NCBI RefSeq assembly: GCF_022259695.1
Contig: NZ_CP092099.1
Span: 2,030,471 to 2,094,470, forward strand
Length of the DNA: 64,000 bases
From: Flaviramulus sp. BrNp1-15
GTDB lineage: Bacteria > Bacteroidota > Bacteroidia > Flavobacteriales > Flavobacteriaceae
Direction: 5' to 3'
The notes beneath the pieces are model-generated. The model saw only the letters and a list, made by a program, of their open reading frames with translations, did no database searches and was not told where the DNA came from. This document shows, one piece after another, positions 37,499-46,672 of this stretch. Position 1 is the first letter of the stretch. Each line of letters begins with the position of its first letter. The position numbers and the translations under genes are program-made.

Positions 37499-38353
37499 TC
37501 AAAAAGTACCAACCAATCCTATTTTGTTACCAGAAAACTGAACATTCCAAGAAATTTTGTTAGCCTTTGGGTTGACTATACCATGAGATTCATTTTTGGA
37601 CAAGAATTTATCAATACTATCAACCACAATAATACTTATGGCAGCACTAAGGGTTATGTCTGTTAACCAATGTGCGCCATCAATTAACCTTGAAAGAGGA
37701 GGAATAGCTCCAAGCGAATAAATACCAACTTTGGCCCATGTGTTATCAAATTGCTTTGCTATGGCATGTGACATGGTTACAGATAAAATAGTATGTCCAG
37801 AAGGAAAAGAATGAAGTCCAGGTTCTTTAGAAAAAAGCTTAAAATAATGCGCTCCCAAACCTGTACCGGGTCTTGCTCTACCGAAACCGTTTTTTGCAAG
37901 CGTTTGTATTACTCCAGTTGTAATAGAAGATGTTATTATTAAAACGCTAGTTCGTCTTATTTTTTCATTTTTTGTTAGTAATCCAAAACCATATAAACCG
38001 GCATTTGCCATAAAATAGTTTTGTGGACTACCAAAATACCAACCAAAATCTCTAACTACTCCAGGGAAATCACTTCGTTGTCTATCAATAAAATGATCAA
38101 ACTCTTCATCTGCAAATGATAATGCAGCTGTACCTACAATTAAACCACCTAGTTTAACAAAATCTTTTTCTTTCCAATGTAAAGGTTTTGTAAATGAATG
38201 TTTTACACCTTTCCAAGTAGTATTGACATCATATTTTAAAAGTGTCCAAGTAGAGGAGCTATCTTGATTAATTTTATAAAGCGCATCTTGCGAGATTACA
38301 TTATTGCTAATAAAAAAACAGCAAAGAAAAATGAAACTATATTTAAAAGACAT
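37499..38353 (-). CDS. PAP2 superfamily phosphatase
   Basis: This 284-residue protein has a signal peptide (ending VISQ, residues 1-22) and the three PAP2 motifs: K154-x6-R161-P162, PSGH at 184-187, and S221-R222-x5-H228-x3-D232. It contains several hydrophobic helices, as expected for a periplasm-facing membrane phosphatase of phosphatidic acid or isoprenoid pyrophosphate. The last residues (VQFSGNKIGLVGTF) resemble an outer-membrane strand. It starts 5 bp after the pheT stop, so it is probably transcribed from the pheT promoter. The natural substrate is not determined. Confidence 0.88.
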   Translation of the reverse strand: MSFKYSFIFLCCFFISNNVISQDALYKINQDSSSTWTLLKYDVNTTWKGVKHSFTKPLHWKEKDFVKLGGLIVGTAALSFADEEFDHFIDRQRSDFPGVVRDFGWYFGSPQNYFMANAGLYGFGLLTKNEKIRRTSVLIITSSITTGVIQTLAKNGFGRARPGTGLGAHYFKLFSKEPGLHSFPSGHTILSVTMSHAIAKQFDNTWAKVGIYSLGAIPPLSRLIDGAHWLTDITLSAAISIIVVDSIDKFLSKNESHGIVNPKANKISWNVQFSGNKIGLVGTF

Positions 38354-38358
38354 AATAA

Positions 38359-40785
38359 TTATCTCAACTCTGCACCTAATTGTTTTTCAAAACTAGTTTG
38401 CAGTTTATTCATAATCTTATCAATTTGCTTATCGGTAAGCGTTTTGTTTTCATCTTGTAATGTAAAACTAACAGCGTAACTTTTTTTACCTTTTGGTAAG
38501 TTTTTACCTTGATAAACATCAAATAAATTCACATTTTTAAGCAATTGTTTTTCACTTTGTTTAGCAAGTTTGTAAATAGACTCAAAAGTAATATTATCAT
38601 CTAATAACAATGCAAAATCACGTTTTACTTCTGGATATTTTGTAATGGTTTTAAATGTTATTTTGTTGTGTTTAATAACATCTAAAATGGTATCCCAATT
38701 AAAATCTGCATACAAAACCTCTTGAGAAATATCAAAATGTTTTAATATAGATTTTTTAACTAATCCAAAGTCTACCAGTTTGTTTTTTCCAAAACTTAAA
38801 CTTAAACCTTCACTAAAAAAATCATTTTTAGTAGGTGTTTCATTATATCTTGAAATACCTAAGCGATCAAAAATTGCGGTTATACTTCCTTTTAGGTAAA
38901 AGAAATCACTTTTTTTGCCTGAAGTTAACCAACTATCTTGTGTTTGATTTCCTGTTACAAACAATGATAAATGTTTAAACTCTTCGCGTTTGTCATCATA
39001 ACCGTGATATGTTTTACCAAATTCAAAAAGTTTGATATCACTTCGTTTTCGGTTAATATTAAATGATAAGGCTTCTAATCCTGAAAATAATAGAGACTGT
39101 CTTAAAACAGATAAATCATTACTTAAAGGATTTAGCATAGTAATGTTATGCTCATCTTTTAATTGCTCGCTTAAAGCAACATAATCTGGTGTTGTTAACG
39201 AATTTGAAAGTATTTCGAAAAACCCTTGCGATACTAATTGGTTTCCAACAATATTCTGAATTTTATAATCTTCAAATTTCGAAGTATTAGAAATAGAAGC
39301 ATTTAATTTCTCTGTAATGGCAATATTGTTATAACCATAAACACGTAAAACTTCCTCAATAATATCAGCTTCACGCTCCACATCATTTCTATATGCAGGT
39401 ACGGTTAAACCTAAACCAGCTTCTGTAACATTATTTACTTTAATATCTAAAGAGGTTAAAATGCGTTTTATAGTTTCTTTAGGAATTTCTTCACCAATTA
39501 ACTTTTTAGCATTTTCAAAACTTAAACGTACTTCAAAATCTTTGATTTTATTTGGATATAAATCAATAATATCGCTGGTAATTTCTCCACCAGCAAGATC
39601 TTGAATTAACAATACAGCACGTTTTAAAGCATATTCTGTAATATTTGGGTCTATACCACGTTCAAATCTAAAAGAAGCATCTGTATTTAATCCGTGTCTT
39701 TTAGCCGATTTACGAATACTAACCGGATTGAAATAAGCACTTTCTAAAAAGATACTCGTCGTGCTTTCTGTAACTCCAGAATCTATACCACCAAAAACAC
39801 CTGCAATACACATCGGTTTTTCGACATCACAAATCATTAAATCATCTTCATGTAATTCGCGTTCTACACCGTCTAATGTTGTAAATTTTGTACCAGATTT
39901 TAAAGTTTTAACTTCAATTTTATTCCCAGAAATTTTTACCGCATCAAAAGCATGCAAAGGCTGTCCCAAATCATGAAGTACATAGTTTGTAGCATCCACC
40001 ACATTATTTATAGGGCTTAAACCAATAGCTTTTAATCTATTTTGTAACCAACTTGGTGATTTTTTTACTTTTATACCAGAAATAGTAACACCAGAATATC
40101 GTGGCGCTAAATCTTTATTAATAACATTAACATCAATTTTTAATGTTCTACTATCTACATGAAACGCACTAACCGATGGCGTTATAAGCTCTAGACTTAT
40201 TTCTTTTTGTACTAATCCAGCTTTTAAATCGCGAGCAACACCTAAGTGGCTCATGGCATCTGCTCTGTTTGGAGTTAATCCAATTTCAAAAACATGGTCG
40301 TTTTCAATTTTATAAATATCGGCAACAGGTGTGCCAACTTCAATAGCGTTATCTAATACTAGAATACCATCATGAGATTTTCCTAAACCTAATTCATCTT
40401 CGGCACAAATCATTCCATGACTGGCTTCACCGCGTATTTTACCTTTTTTAATGGTCCACGCTTCACCTTCTTCAGTATATAAAGTAGTTCCAATTGTGGC
40501 AACAGGTACTTTTTGTCCCGCAGCAACATTAGGAGCTCCACAAACAATTTGTAAAGGTTCGTCCTCGCCAATATTTACAGTTGTAAGTTTTAATTTATCG
40601 GCATTTGGGTGTTTTACACAGGCTAAAACTTCGCCAACAACAACGCCTTTTAAGCCGCCTTTTACAGATTGGTATTCGTCAATACCTTCCACTTCAAGAC
40701 CTAAATCTGTTAGTAATTCGCCAGTTTTTTCTGGTGTCCAATCTGTTTTTAAAAATTGTTTTAGCCAGTTATATGAAATCTTCAT
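38359..40785 (-). CDS. pheT: Phenylalanine--tRNA ligase beta subunit
   Basis: This 808-residue protein is the full-length beta subunit of the alpha2beta2 PheRS that charges tRNA-Phe. Seen in order: an N-terminal MKISYNWLKQFL, the EMAP/tRNA-binding domain (about 40-150, PNADKLKLTTVNIG), the B3/B4 editing region (LTPNRADAMSHLGVARDL near 172-189), the B5 domain (about 410-480), the core domain, and the C-terminal FDX-ACB anticodon-binding domain (KYPEVKRDFALLLD near 711-724). pheS is not in this window. It has a textbook promoter upstream and a PAP2 gene 5 bp downstream. Confidence 0.97.
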   Translation of the reverse strand: MKISYNWLKQFLKTDWTPEKTGELLTDLGLEVEGIDEYQSVKGGLKGVVVGEVLACVKHPNADKLKLTTVNIGEDEPLQIVCGAPNVAAGQKVPVATIGTTLYTEEGEAWTIKKGKIRGEASHGMICAEDELGLGKSHDGILVLDNAIEVGTPVADIYKIENDHVFEIGLTPNRADAMSHLGVARDLKAGLVQKEISLELITPSVSAFHVDSRTLKIDVNVINKDLAPRYSGVTISGIKVKKSPSWLQNRLKAIGLSPINNVVDATNYVLHDLGQPLHAFDAVKISGNKIEVKTLKSGTKFTTLDGVERELHEDDLMICDVEKPMCIAGVFGGIDSGVTESTTSIFLESAYFNPVSIRKSAKRHGLNTDASFRFERGIDPNITEYALKRAVLLIQDLAGGEITSDIIDLYPNKIKDFEVRLSFENAKKLIGEEIPKETIKRILTSLDIKVNNVTEAGLGLTVPAYRNDVEREADIIEEVLRVYGYNNIAITEKLNASISNTSKFEDYKIQNIVGNQLVSQGFFEILSNSLTTPDYVALSEQLKDEHNITMLNPLSNDLSVLRQSLLFSGLEALSFNINRKRSDIKLFEFGKTYHGYDDKREEFKHLSLFVTGNQTQDSWLTSGKKSDFFYLKGSITAIFDRLGISRYNETPTKNDFFSEGLSLSFGKNKLVDFGLVKKSILKHFDISQEVLYADFNWDTILDVIKHNKITFKTITKYPEVKRDFALLLDDNITFESIYKLAKQSEKQLLKNVNLFDVYQGKNLPKGKKSYAVSFTLQDENKTLTDKQIDKIMNKLQTSFEKQLGAELR

Positions 40786-40811
40786 AAGATAGATTAATAT
40801 TTAATAGGGCG

Positions 40812-40842
40812 CAAAGATAAAATATTGAGGCTAGCATTCAAA
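40812..40842 (-). promoter_or_regulatory. Consensus Bacteroidota promoter of pheT
   Basis: On the minus strand TTTG (40842-40839), a 19-base spacer and TATCTTTG (40819-40812) match TTTG/TAnnTTTG exactly, about 27 bases before the pheT start codon. Confidence 0.8.
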
Positions 40843-40925
40843 CAAAGCGTTCTAAATTGTAACCTAAAAAAATATTTTGTTAGTATCTTGCTCGAATTAC
40901 GATTAATAGGTTTTAAATAATAATT

Positions 40926-42137
40926 ATGAGGATTTTAATCTTGTTGGTATTAGCTTTTATGTTTTCTTGTAAATCAGAAGTGAAAATTAACAAACTTGAA
41001 GCAGGAACTTACAGAGCAGAATTAAAAGTGAATGATTCACTTAACTTACCATTTAATTTTGAAGTGATTTCTGAACATACTTTAAAGGTTTTTAATGCTG
41101 AAGAAGTTATAGATGTAAATGAAATTACCTATAAAAATGATTCAGTTTATATACAAACACCAGTTTTTGAAGGTTTTATAGTGGCTAAAATAGAAGATGA
41201 AACACTTAGCGGAAGTTATGTAAAACCTAATTTAAATAGAGTGATGCCTTTTAAAGCTGATAAAAATAACTCTAGATTTAATGTGTCTGAAAAATCCACA
41301 AAACACAACATTTCTGGAAACTGGGAAACCGTTTTTAGCCCTCATGAAGCAGAAGATAGATACATTGCCAAAGGTATTTTTAAACAACAAGGCAATATCG
41401 TAACCGGAACTTTTAGAACTACAACCGGCGATTACCGATTTTTAGAAGGTGTTTTAAACGATAACCAATTGCAACTTTCTGCTTTTGATGGTGCGCATGC
41501 TTTTTTGTTTACGGCAACAGTAACAGATAGCACTATGACAGGCATGTTTTATTCTGGAAACCATTGGGAAGAACCTTTTACAGCTAGACGTAACGATACT
41601 TTTGAATTACCTGATGCAAATGAACTCACTTTTTTAAAAGAAGGTTACGATGCTATAAATTTTACATTTCCTGATGCTGATGGTACTATGGTGTCTTTAG
41701 ATGATGAACGTTTTAAAAACAAAGTGGTTTTAGTACAAATTATGGGAACTTGGTGCCCAAATTGTTTAGATGAAAGTAAATTTTATGCAGAATTTTATAA
41801 TAAGAATACAGACAAAGATTTAGAAATTGTGGCTTTGGCTTTTGAGTATGTGAAAACAGAAGAAGTGGCGTTTAAAAATATAAAACGTTTAAAAGAGAAT
41901 ACTGGTATAAATTTCCCGGTTTTACTAGCACAATATGGTACGAGCAGTAAAACCAAAGCTAACGAAAAATTACCCATGCTAAATCATGTATTGTCTTACC
42001 CAACTACCATTTACATTGATAAAACAGGCAAGGTTAGAAAAATACATACCGGTTTTAACGGACCAGCAACAGGCGAGAAATTTACTGAGTTTAAAGCAGC
42101 ATTTAATCACTTTATTGAAAAGTTATTGAGTGAATGA
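40926..42137 (+). CDS. TlpA-like thiol-disulfide oxidoreductase lipoprotein
   Basis: This 403-residue lipoprotein (lipobox FMFSC near 11-15) has an N-terminal beta domain of about 220 residues and a C-terminal thioredoxin domain with the intact redox motif GTWCPNC (C277 and C280) and a cis-Pro SYPTTIYIDKTGK segment. It is expected to reduce or isomerise disulfides in the periplasm, for example in cytochrome c maturation. It is divergent from pheT and has no close operon partner. Confidence 0.88.
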   Translation: MRILILLVLAFMFSCKSEVKINKLEAGTYRAELKVNDSLNLPFNFEVISEHTLKVFNAEEVIDVNEITYKNDSVYIQTPVFEGFIVAKIEDETLSGSYVKPNLNRVMPFKADKNNSRFNVSEKSTKHNISGNWETVFSPHEAEDRYIAKGIFKQQGNIVTGTFRTTTGDYRFLEGVLNDNQLQLSAFDGAHAFLFTATVTDSTMTGMFYSGNHWEEPFTARRNDTFELPDANELTFLKEGYDAINFTFPDADGTMVSLDDERFKNKVVLVQIMGTWCPNCLDESKFYAEFYNKNTDKDLEIVALAFEYVKTEEVAFKNIKRLKENTGINFPVLLAQYGTSSKTKANEKLPMLNHVLSYPTTIYIDKTGKVRKIHTGFNGPATGEKFTEFKAAFNHFIEKLLSE

Positions 42138-42149
42138 TTTGGGAATTTC

Positions 42150-42270
42150 GTTGTGTGTTTGAGCAATTAATTTAGCAAATACAAACTGAATAGAAAACCG
42201 CGAGGATTTTTGTAAGTAGGCGATTGCTAGCAATGAATTATACACTTCTTAAGTTTGTGATTCGTTAATC
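42150..42270. repeat. Interspersed-repeat-like element beside a membrane-protein gene
   Basis: From GTTGTGTG (42150) the sequence folds as a long imperfect hairpin: GTGTGTTTGAGCAATTAAT..TAGCAAAT pairs with the reverse complement of GATTGCTAGCAATGAATTATACAC (42222-42245), around a GC-rich top near AACCGCGAGGATT (42197-42209). Its wording closely resembles intergenic repeats I know from many Flavobacteriaceae genomes. It sits just downstream of the minus-strand gene 42293-42781; a CACAAC lies on its other side at 42855-42860. Identity to a repeat family is from memory and needs a search. Confidence 0.55.
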
Positions 42271-42292
42271 ATTTAGCTTTAAGCACTAAACA

Positions 42293-42781
42293 TTATTGAA
42301 TTGTTTTTATAATGAAAATCGAACCAATGCATAGACCAAAAAATTCCATAAATCCGACCATATAGTAACTAAACCAACCAGTTTGAAAAGCAATACCTTG
42401 TAATATTCCAACAATAATCAATGGAATTAACCATTTTCTTTTCTTTCGTATGATTACATCTATTATTACACCAATGTATATGGCTATTGATGCGAAATAG
42501 TTATGGATTGAAATATATTCAGTAAAATAAGAGCTAAATGTTGCTAAACATATAAACCCTATACCAACGAACCATTTATTATAAAGAAGCCAACAACCGA
42601 TTATTAGTAAAAAGAATGTATAGAAATAAACCCTACTTGTATTCATTCCCATTATTGAAGAGTAGGAAGTTTTACTATGTAAAAGTAAATCCGAAAACCC
42701 TGTAATAATAAACCCAAATAATAATAAACTTGTTATTAATTTATTGATAGGATATTTTTTCAAAACCTTCTTGTTCTCCAT
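42293..42781 (-). CDS. Integral membrane protein of unknown function
   Basis: This 162-residue protein has about five hydrophobic segments (near residues 14-32, 48-65, 69-86, 94-110 and 114-155) separated by short charged loops, with no recognised domain. It has no operon partner, and a repeat-like hairpin element follows its 3' end. I do not recognise the family. The neighbourhood (no close relatives on either side, ends GTTGTG and CACAAC at 42150 and 42855) suggests an acquired single-gene unit, which is an inference. Confidence 0.7.
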   Translation of the reverse strand: MENKKVLKKYPINKLITSLLLFGFIITGFSDLLLHSKTSYSSIMGMNTSRVYFYTFFLLIIGCWLLYNKWFVGIGFICLATFSSYFTEYISIHNYFASIAIYIGVIIDVIIRKKRKWLIPLIIVGILQGIAFQTGWFSYYMVGFMEFFGLCIGSIFIIKTIQ

Positions 42782-42972
42782 TAATTGATTAATGTTATTA
42801 CATTCAAATTATTTTTAGTTAGTTCCTTTTTAGTTCTTGTTTTCGAAAATTAGGCACAACTATTGGAAATGAAATTGTTTTAATGTTTTATATTTTAAGT
42901 TAAACGAAGTTAGGTTTTTTAAATTTCAAAATCAATATGTAATCTAATATCTACAGAAATAGTTTTTAACAA

Positions 42973-43149
42973 TTAAGACACCTCAAATACATCGGTTTCT
43001 TCTTCGTCATCTTCCTTTTTGTCAATTTGTTCTATGGTGTATGTGGGTATGTTGTCTTTCCTTTTAAATGTTATAGGAAAAGGCACTATGGAACTTAGTA
43101 TAATAAAAAATACAAGCACCAATAAACGTGCAAATTTTTTAAATCTCAT
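42973..43149 (-). CDS. Small membrane-anchored protein (58 residues)
   Basis: The ORF starts at ATG (complement 43147-43149) and ends with TAA (complement 42973-42975). The product is MRFKKFARLL, then a hydrophobic segment (about residues 9-27, VFFIILSSIVPF), a basic KRK, and an acidic tail (DKKEDDEEETDVFEVS). This positive-inside start, single transmembrane segment and acidic C-terminus are what small real membrane proteins show, and not what chance ORFs show. No family is recognised. It lies between a membrane protein and a small exported protein, near an SCO gene. Confidence 0.6.
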   Translation of the reverse strand: MRFKKFARLLVLVFFIILSSIVPFPITFKRKDNIPTYTIEQIDKKEDDEEETDVFEVS

Positions 43150-43215
43150 TGTAATACAAGGTGTTGTGTAATACTTTCAAGCTTGTAAAGCCTAAAATCA
43201 TTACATTATTTAATA

Positions 43216-43240
43216 ATTACTGGTTTTTAAAATCAGTAAT
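43216..43240. repeat. Intergenic inverted repeat
   Basis: ATTACTG (43216-43222) pairs with CAGTAAT (43234-43240), extended inward by TTTT/AAAA. It lies directly after the stop of the minus-strand gene 43242-43595 but has no T tract, so it may be a weak terminator. Confidence 0.4.
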
Positions 43241-43241
43241 C

Positions 43242-43595
43242 TTAAATACAATGAGATTTTATAGTAGAAATGTCGTTTAAAACAATCTTTAAACGTGTAG
43301 GTTTGGTTTTTAAAACAATATTTTGTTGTAGTTTAAAACGTGAAGTGTCGTTGTTATTTTTAGCATTTAGTAAACTCCAAAAATTATAATGCGATATGTG
43401 TTTATCATTGCCATTAAACACATTGGTTTTATTAACAACAAAAGCATGGTGTTCCTGTTTGTTTTGTTTTAAAACAAGCTCAATGGCACAACTATTTGAT
43501 GGAGCAACATTGGTAACAACACCTACAGAAAGTGTTAAACCCAGCAAAACCAAACAGCTTAAAAGAAGCTTTTTTATGTTTTTTAATTGTAGCAT
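43242..43595 (-). CDS. Small exported or anchored protein of unknown function
   Basis: This 117-residue protein has an N-terminal hydrophobic segment (about 8-28) followed by APSNSC, then a His-rich part (EHHAFVV, KHISHYNFW) and a basic tail. The His residues and the neighbourhood of an SCO protein hint at metal binding, but no family is recognised. It may be a periplasmic anchored protein. It is 130 bp downstream of the SCO gene on the same strand and might share its transcript. Confidence 0.65.
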   Translation of the reverse strand: MLQLKNIKKLLLSCLVLLGLTLSVGVVTNVAPSNSCAIELVLKQNKQEHHAFVVNKTNVFNGNDKHISHYNFWSLLNAKNNNDTSRFKLQQNIVLKTKPTRLKIVLNDISTIKSHCI

Positions 43596-43725
43596 TATAC
43601 TACAAAGATAATGATATAAAATGCTTATGGTTAAAAATCTTCTAGAGTATAAATTATTTGTTATTTAAACTCAAAATTAAGCGAGTTTAATACCAATAAA
43701 TTAAGTTAGTTTTTCTTGTATGAAA

Positions 43726-44364
43726 TCAATTTACTAAAACTCTCATGTCACTTATTAAACGCTTCATTTCATCATTGTTAGTGCCGTCATAAATGCCACG
43801 AATTTGTTTTTTCTTATCCACCAATATGAAGTTTGGTGTATGAATAAAATCTTGTAGACCGCCATCACCTTGCTCAACAACAGCAAAGTAACTTTTTCTG
43901 GCTAATTCGTAAATATGCTTTTTATTTCCTGTAGTTACATGCCATTTAGAATCAATAACACCTTTTTCGGTTGCATATTTTCGTAATACAGGAATGCTAT
44001 CAATACTAGGTGTTACCGATAATGATAAAAACATGATTTCATCTTTTTGCATAAATTCTTCTTGAATCTTAGCCATATTGGTCGTCATAATAGGGCAAAT
44101 GGTTGGGCAACTTGTAAAAAAGAAATCAACTACATATATTTTGTTTTTATAATGGTCTTGCGTTATGGTTTCACCATTTTGATTTACCAATTCAAAATCT
44201 GAAACAGTATGATTTTTACTTGTGTTTTGTAAACTTACATCTACTAATTCTGGATTAAAATCTGCAGGATTATAAACGGGTAATTGCTTTGTTGTTTGAT
44301 TGCAAGAGAGCAAACAACAAAGCATAAAACCTATAAACATTGAATATGATGTACTAAATCTCAT
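43726..44364 (-). CDS. SCO1/SenC family copper chaperone
   Basis: This 212-residue lipoprotein (lipobox LLSC at 18-21) has the thioredoxin-fold SCO signature: C86-P-T-I-C90 in FFFTSCPTICP, and the copper-ligand His H175 in FIHTPNF. SCO proteins deliver copper to or reduce the CuA site of cytochrome c oxidase. It starts 1 bp after the stop of a TPR lipoprotein gene, so the two are one transcript. Its N-terminal PADFNPE segment is longer than in minimal SCO proteins. Confidence 0.92.
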   Translation of the reverse strand: MRFSTSYSMFIGFMLCCLLSCNQTTKQLPVYNPADFNPELVDVSLQNTSKNHTVSDFELVNQNGETITQDHYKNKIYVVDFFFTSCPTICPIMTTNMAKIQEEFMQKDEIMFLSLSVTPSIDSIPVLRKYATEKGVIDSKWHVTTGNKKHIYELARKSYFAVVEQGDGGLQDFIHTPNFILVDKKKQIRGIYDGTNNDEMKRLISDMRVLVN

Positions 44365-44365
44365 A

Positions 44366-46045
44366 TTAAATCGTGTTCTTGTCTATAAATGCTTTTGCTT
44401 CTTTAATTTCTGGTCTGTCGCTAACTACATTTTCGGTTTGTTTAAGTAAGGTTTCAAAATAAGTAGTTGCTTTTTCTATATCACCAGATTGTTTTGCGGC
44501 TATGGCTGCACCGTAAAGACCATTGTATCTGTTTGGTCGTCTATCTAAGTTTAACTCATAAGCTACCAACGCTTCTTGTGGTTTATTTAATGCTAAAAGC
44601 ATATCTGCTAAAAGTTCGTCTGCTGGTAAAATTTCACCTGGTGTTACAGGATGTTTTGATGTTTTACTTTCCATATCTGCAGCAGTAGTCATAAGTAATA
44701 CCGCTTCATCATGATTACCTTTTTTTAATTGCATCCACGCTTCAATGGTTTTAATTTGAATTGCAACTTGGTTCGCTTTATAAGTATCTTTTAATGTTAT
44801 CAACTCTTGTTCGAAAGCCTGTAATAAATCAAGTTCATTTTGCGCAGATTCTAAATTATTAATATGAATGTTCCCCAACGCCTTTGCAAAATGGAGCAAT
44901 GAGGCTTGCCAAGGGAATTTCTCCCATGCTATCTTTAACTCTAGTGGTAACTCAATATTGGCAGCTTCTTCCCAGTTTTTGTTTTCAACAGCTAAACGCG
45001 CCGGAATAGCCGCAGCAGTATATGCGATTTTAAAATTTGGTGGAAATAGTTCTTTAAATGTTTTTAAATAGTCGTGTTGATCGTAGGCTAGTGTATTGTT
45101 TCCTGTTTGCAAATAGGCATAAACCAAATACCCCATAGCATGGACTTCTTCATCCCAATGCGCACCTGGAGCAATACTTTCTGCGTAGCATATTGCTGAT
45201 TCAGCTGAATTAAGATTTGTGTTAATCGATTCATTCCAAAGTCCTAAACGCGTGAATATGTGTGATGGCATATGTTGCGCATGTGCAGAATTTGGTGCGA
45301 TATCTGCATAACGTCTGGCAGTGATTAATCCGAGTTCTGCTAATTCTGGATAATCATAAGAATGAATAATATAATGCGCTATTCCTGGATGATTAGGTTC
45401 TTTTTTAAACAATTCTTCCAATATTTTTCCAGCTGCACGTTGTTTTGAATAGGTTTTATCTGAAGGTACAGCCGAAGCTCGTAATGCTAAAGCATAAAAA
45501 ATAGCAACTTCTGTATCATCTTTATTTTTTTGATACATATGTTGCATTTTTTGTGCATATGCTTCTTTTCTAGTTTGGTTGTCAACGGTTTCCCAATTTT
45601 TATAGAACGCACCAATAGCTTCTATATATTGTTCTGCTTTTTTTGATTTGGGCAATTTTTCAGCCACAGCAAGAAGTTTTGTCCCTTTTTCTAAAACCGA
45701 TTGTTCTGGTGGAGCCCATAATCCGTGATAAATACTCATCGCTACACCCCAATACGCCATGGCACATTCTGGATCTTTGTCAATAACTTTTACAAAGGCT
45801 TTTTCAGATTCTATATATTCGAAAGAATGTAATAAAGAAATGGCAAGATTAAAGGGTTCTCTCGTTTCGTAACCGCAAGATTCAGAAAAGCTAACGTCTC
45901 CAAACTCGCCATTACCACACAATAGTAGCTCGCCTCTTAAGATGTCTAGGTTTGCTAAATTGGGATTTGGTTTATTCTTTTTACAGGCAATAAAAGTAAA
46001 TAGAATTGTAGCTAATAGAATGTATACTCTTTTAGGTTGACTCAT
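44366..46045 (-). CDS. TPR-repeat lipoprotein
   Basis: This 559-residue lipoprotein (lipobox TFIAC near residues 17-21) is built of helical repeats; TPR-like pairs such as YIESEKAFVKVIDKDPECAM (near 77-96) and DIEKATTYFETLLKQTE (near 524-540) are visible at both ends. It lies upstream of the SCO gene with 1 bp between them. The family is common in Bacteroidota in this neighbourhood with SCO genes; a role in an envelope complex is likely, but its partner is unknown. Confidence 0.85.
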   Translation of the reverse strand: MSQPKRVYILLATILFTFIACKKNKPNPNLANLDILRGELLLCGNGEFGDVSFSESCGYETREPFNLAISLLHSFEYIESEKAFVKVIDKDPECAMAYWGVAMSIYHGLWAPPEQSVLEKGTKLLAVAEKLPKSKKAEQYIEAIGAFYKNWETVDNQTRKEAYAQKMQHMYQKNKDDTEVAIFYALALRASAVPSDKTYSKQRAAGKILEELFKKEPNHPGIAHYIIHSYDYPELAELGLITARRYADIAPNSAHAQHMPSHIFTRLGLWNESINTNLNSAESAICYAESIAPGAHWDEEVHAMGYLVYAYLQTGNNTLAYDQHDYLKTFKELFPPNFKIAYTAAAIPARLAVENKNWEEAANIELPLELKIAWEKFPWQASLLHFAKALGNIHINNLESAQNELDLLQAFEQELITLKDTYKANQVAIQIKTIEAWMQLKKGNHDEAVLLMTTAADMESKTSKHPVTPGEILPADELLADMLLALNKPQEALVAYELNLDRRPNRYNGLYGAAIAAKQSGDIEKATTYFETLLKQTENVVSDRPEIKEAKAFIDKNTI

Positions 46046-46201
46046 GATTTTTCTGATATTAAATGGATAAAACTAAAGCTATTGTTGTTTTTAGGGAACA
46101 ACGTTATGATATGCATCGTTTTATAGATTTATACCAGACGATAGGCTAAGGTAATAATTTAAAACTAAAAAATGTGAGTTTAAGTATTGATTTTTAATGA
46201 G

Positions 46202-46672
46202 TTATAATTCGTCTAACATCAAATTATAATCATACTGTAAATCTTCATGTAAGCCACTAATAACTTTTTTAGCAAGCAATAGCTGCCTATTGTACATATT
46301 TTGTAATTGTGTACTGCGCTTTATACTAGGTTTAAAATCTTTTAGTTTTTCGCAAAAGTAGAGTAGGAGTTCTACTTCGGTTTCTTTTTTTAATGAATAC
46401 CGAATAAATTTTTTAACATTTCTTAAAATTTTTCGAACGCTTTTTCTAATGTAGAAATAACTATCTGTATTAATTACTTCAAATTCTTCATCCATGTAGC
46501 TTTTTACACTTTCAATGTAGCCACTTTCGTTATGAGATTCAAATAATAAATAGGTGAGTAACTCTTTGTTTTCTTTTTTAAATCGTGATAAACGTAAGCA
46601 TAAATCCATTAATTCATTAGATGAAAGATGTTTTAGCTCTTTTTTTATGGCAACTGCAGATACTGCTTTCAT
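46202..46672 (-). CDS. Hypothetical helical protein
   Basis: This 156-residue protein is rich in Lys, Leu and Glu with predicted helices and no signal peptide or transmembrane segment. It has a basic stretch SVRKILRNVKKFIRYSLKK near residues 77-95. I do not recognise the family. Its ATG directly follows the stop codon of the DUF202 gene, so both are co-transcribed; a link with a membrane protein is therefore likely. Confidence 0.75.
   Translation of the reverse strand: MKAVSAVAIKKELKHLSSNELMDLCLRLSRFKKENKELLTYLLFESHNESGYIESVKSYMDEEFEVINTDSYFYIRKSVRKILRNVKKFIRYSLKKETEVELLLYFCEKLKDFKPSIKRSTQLQNMYNRQLLLAKKVISGLHEDLQYDYNLMLDEL

Noticed and set aside
42150-42270. A classical integron attC site.
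   Set aside because: The core is GTTGTG rather than GTTRRRY, the R/L boxes are not clear, and no integrase is visible; only a repeat-like element is claimed.
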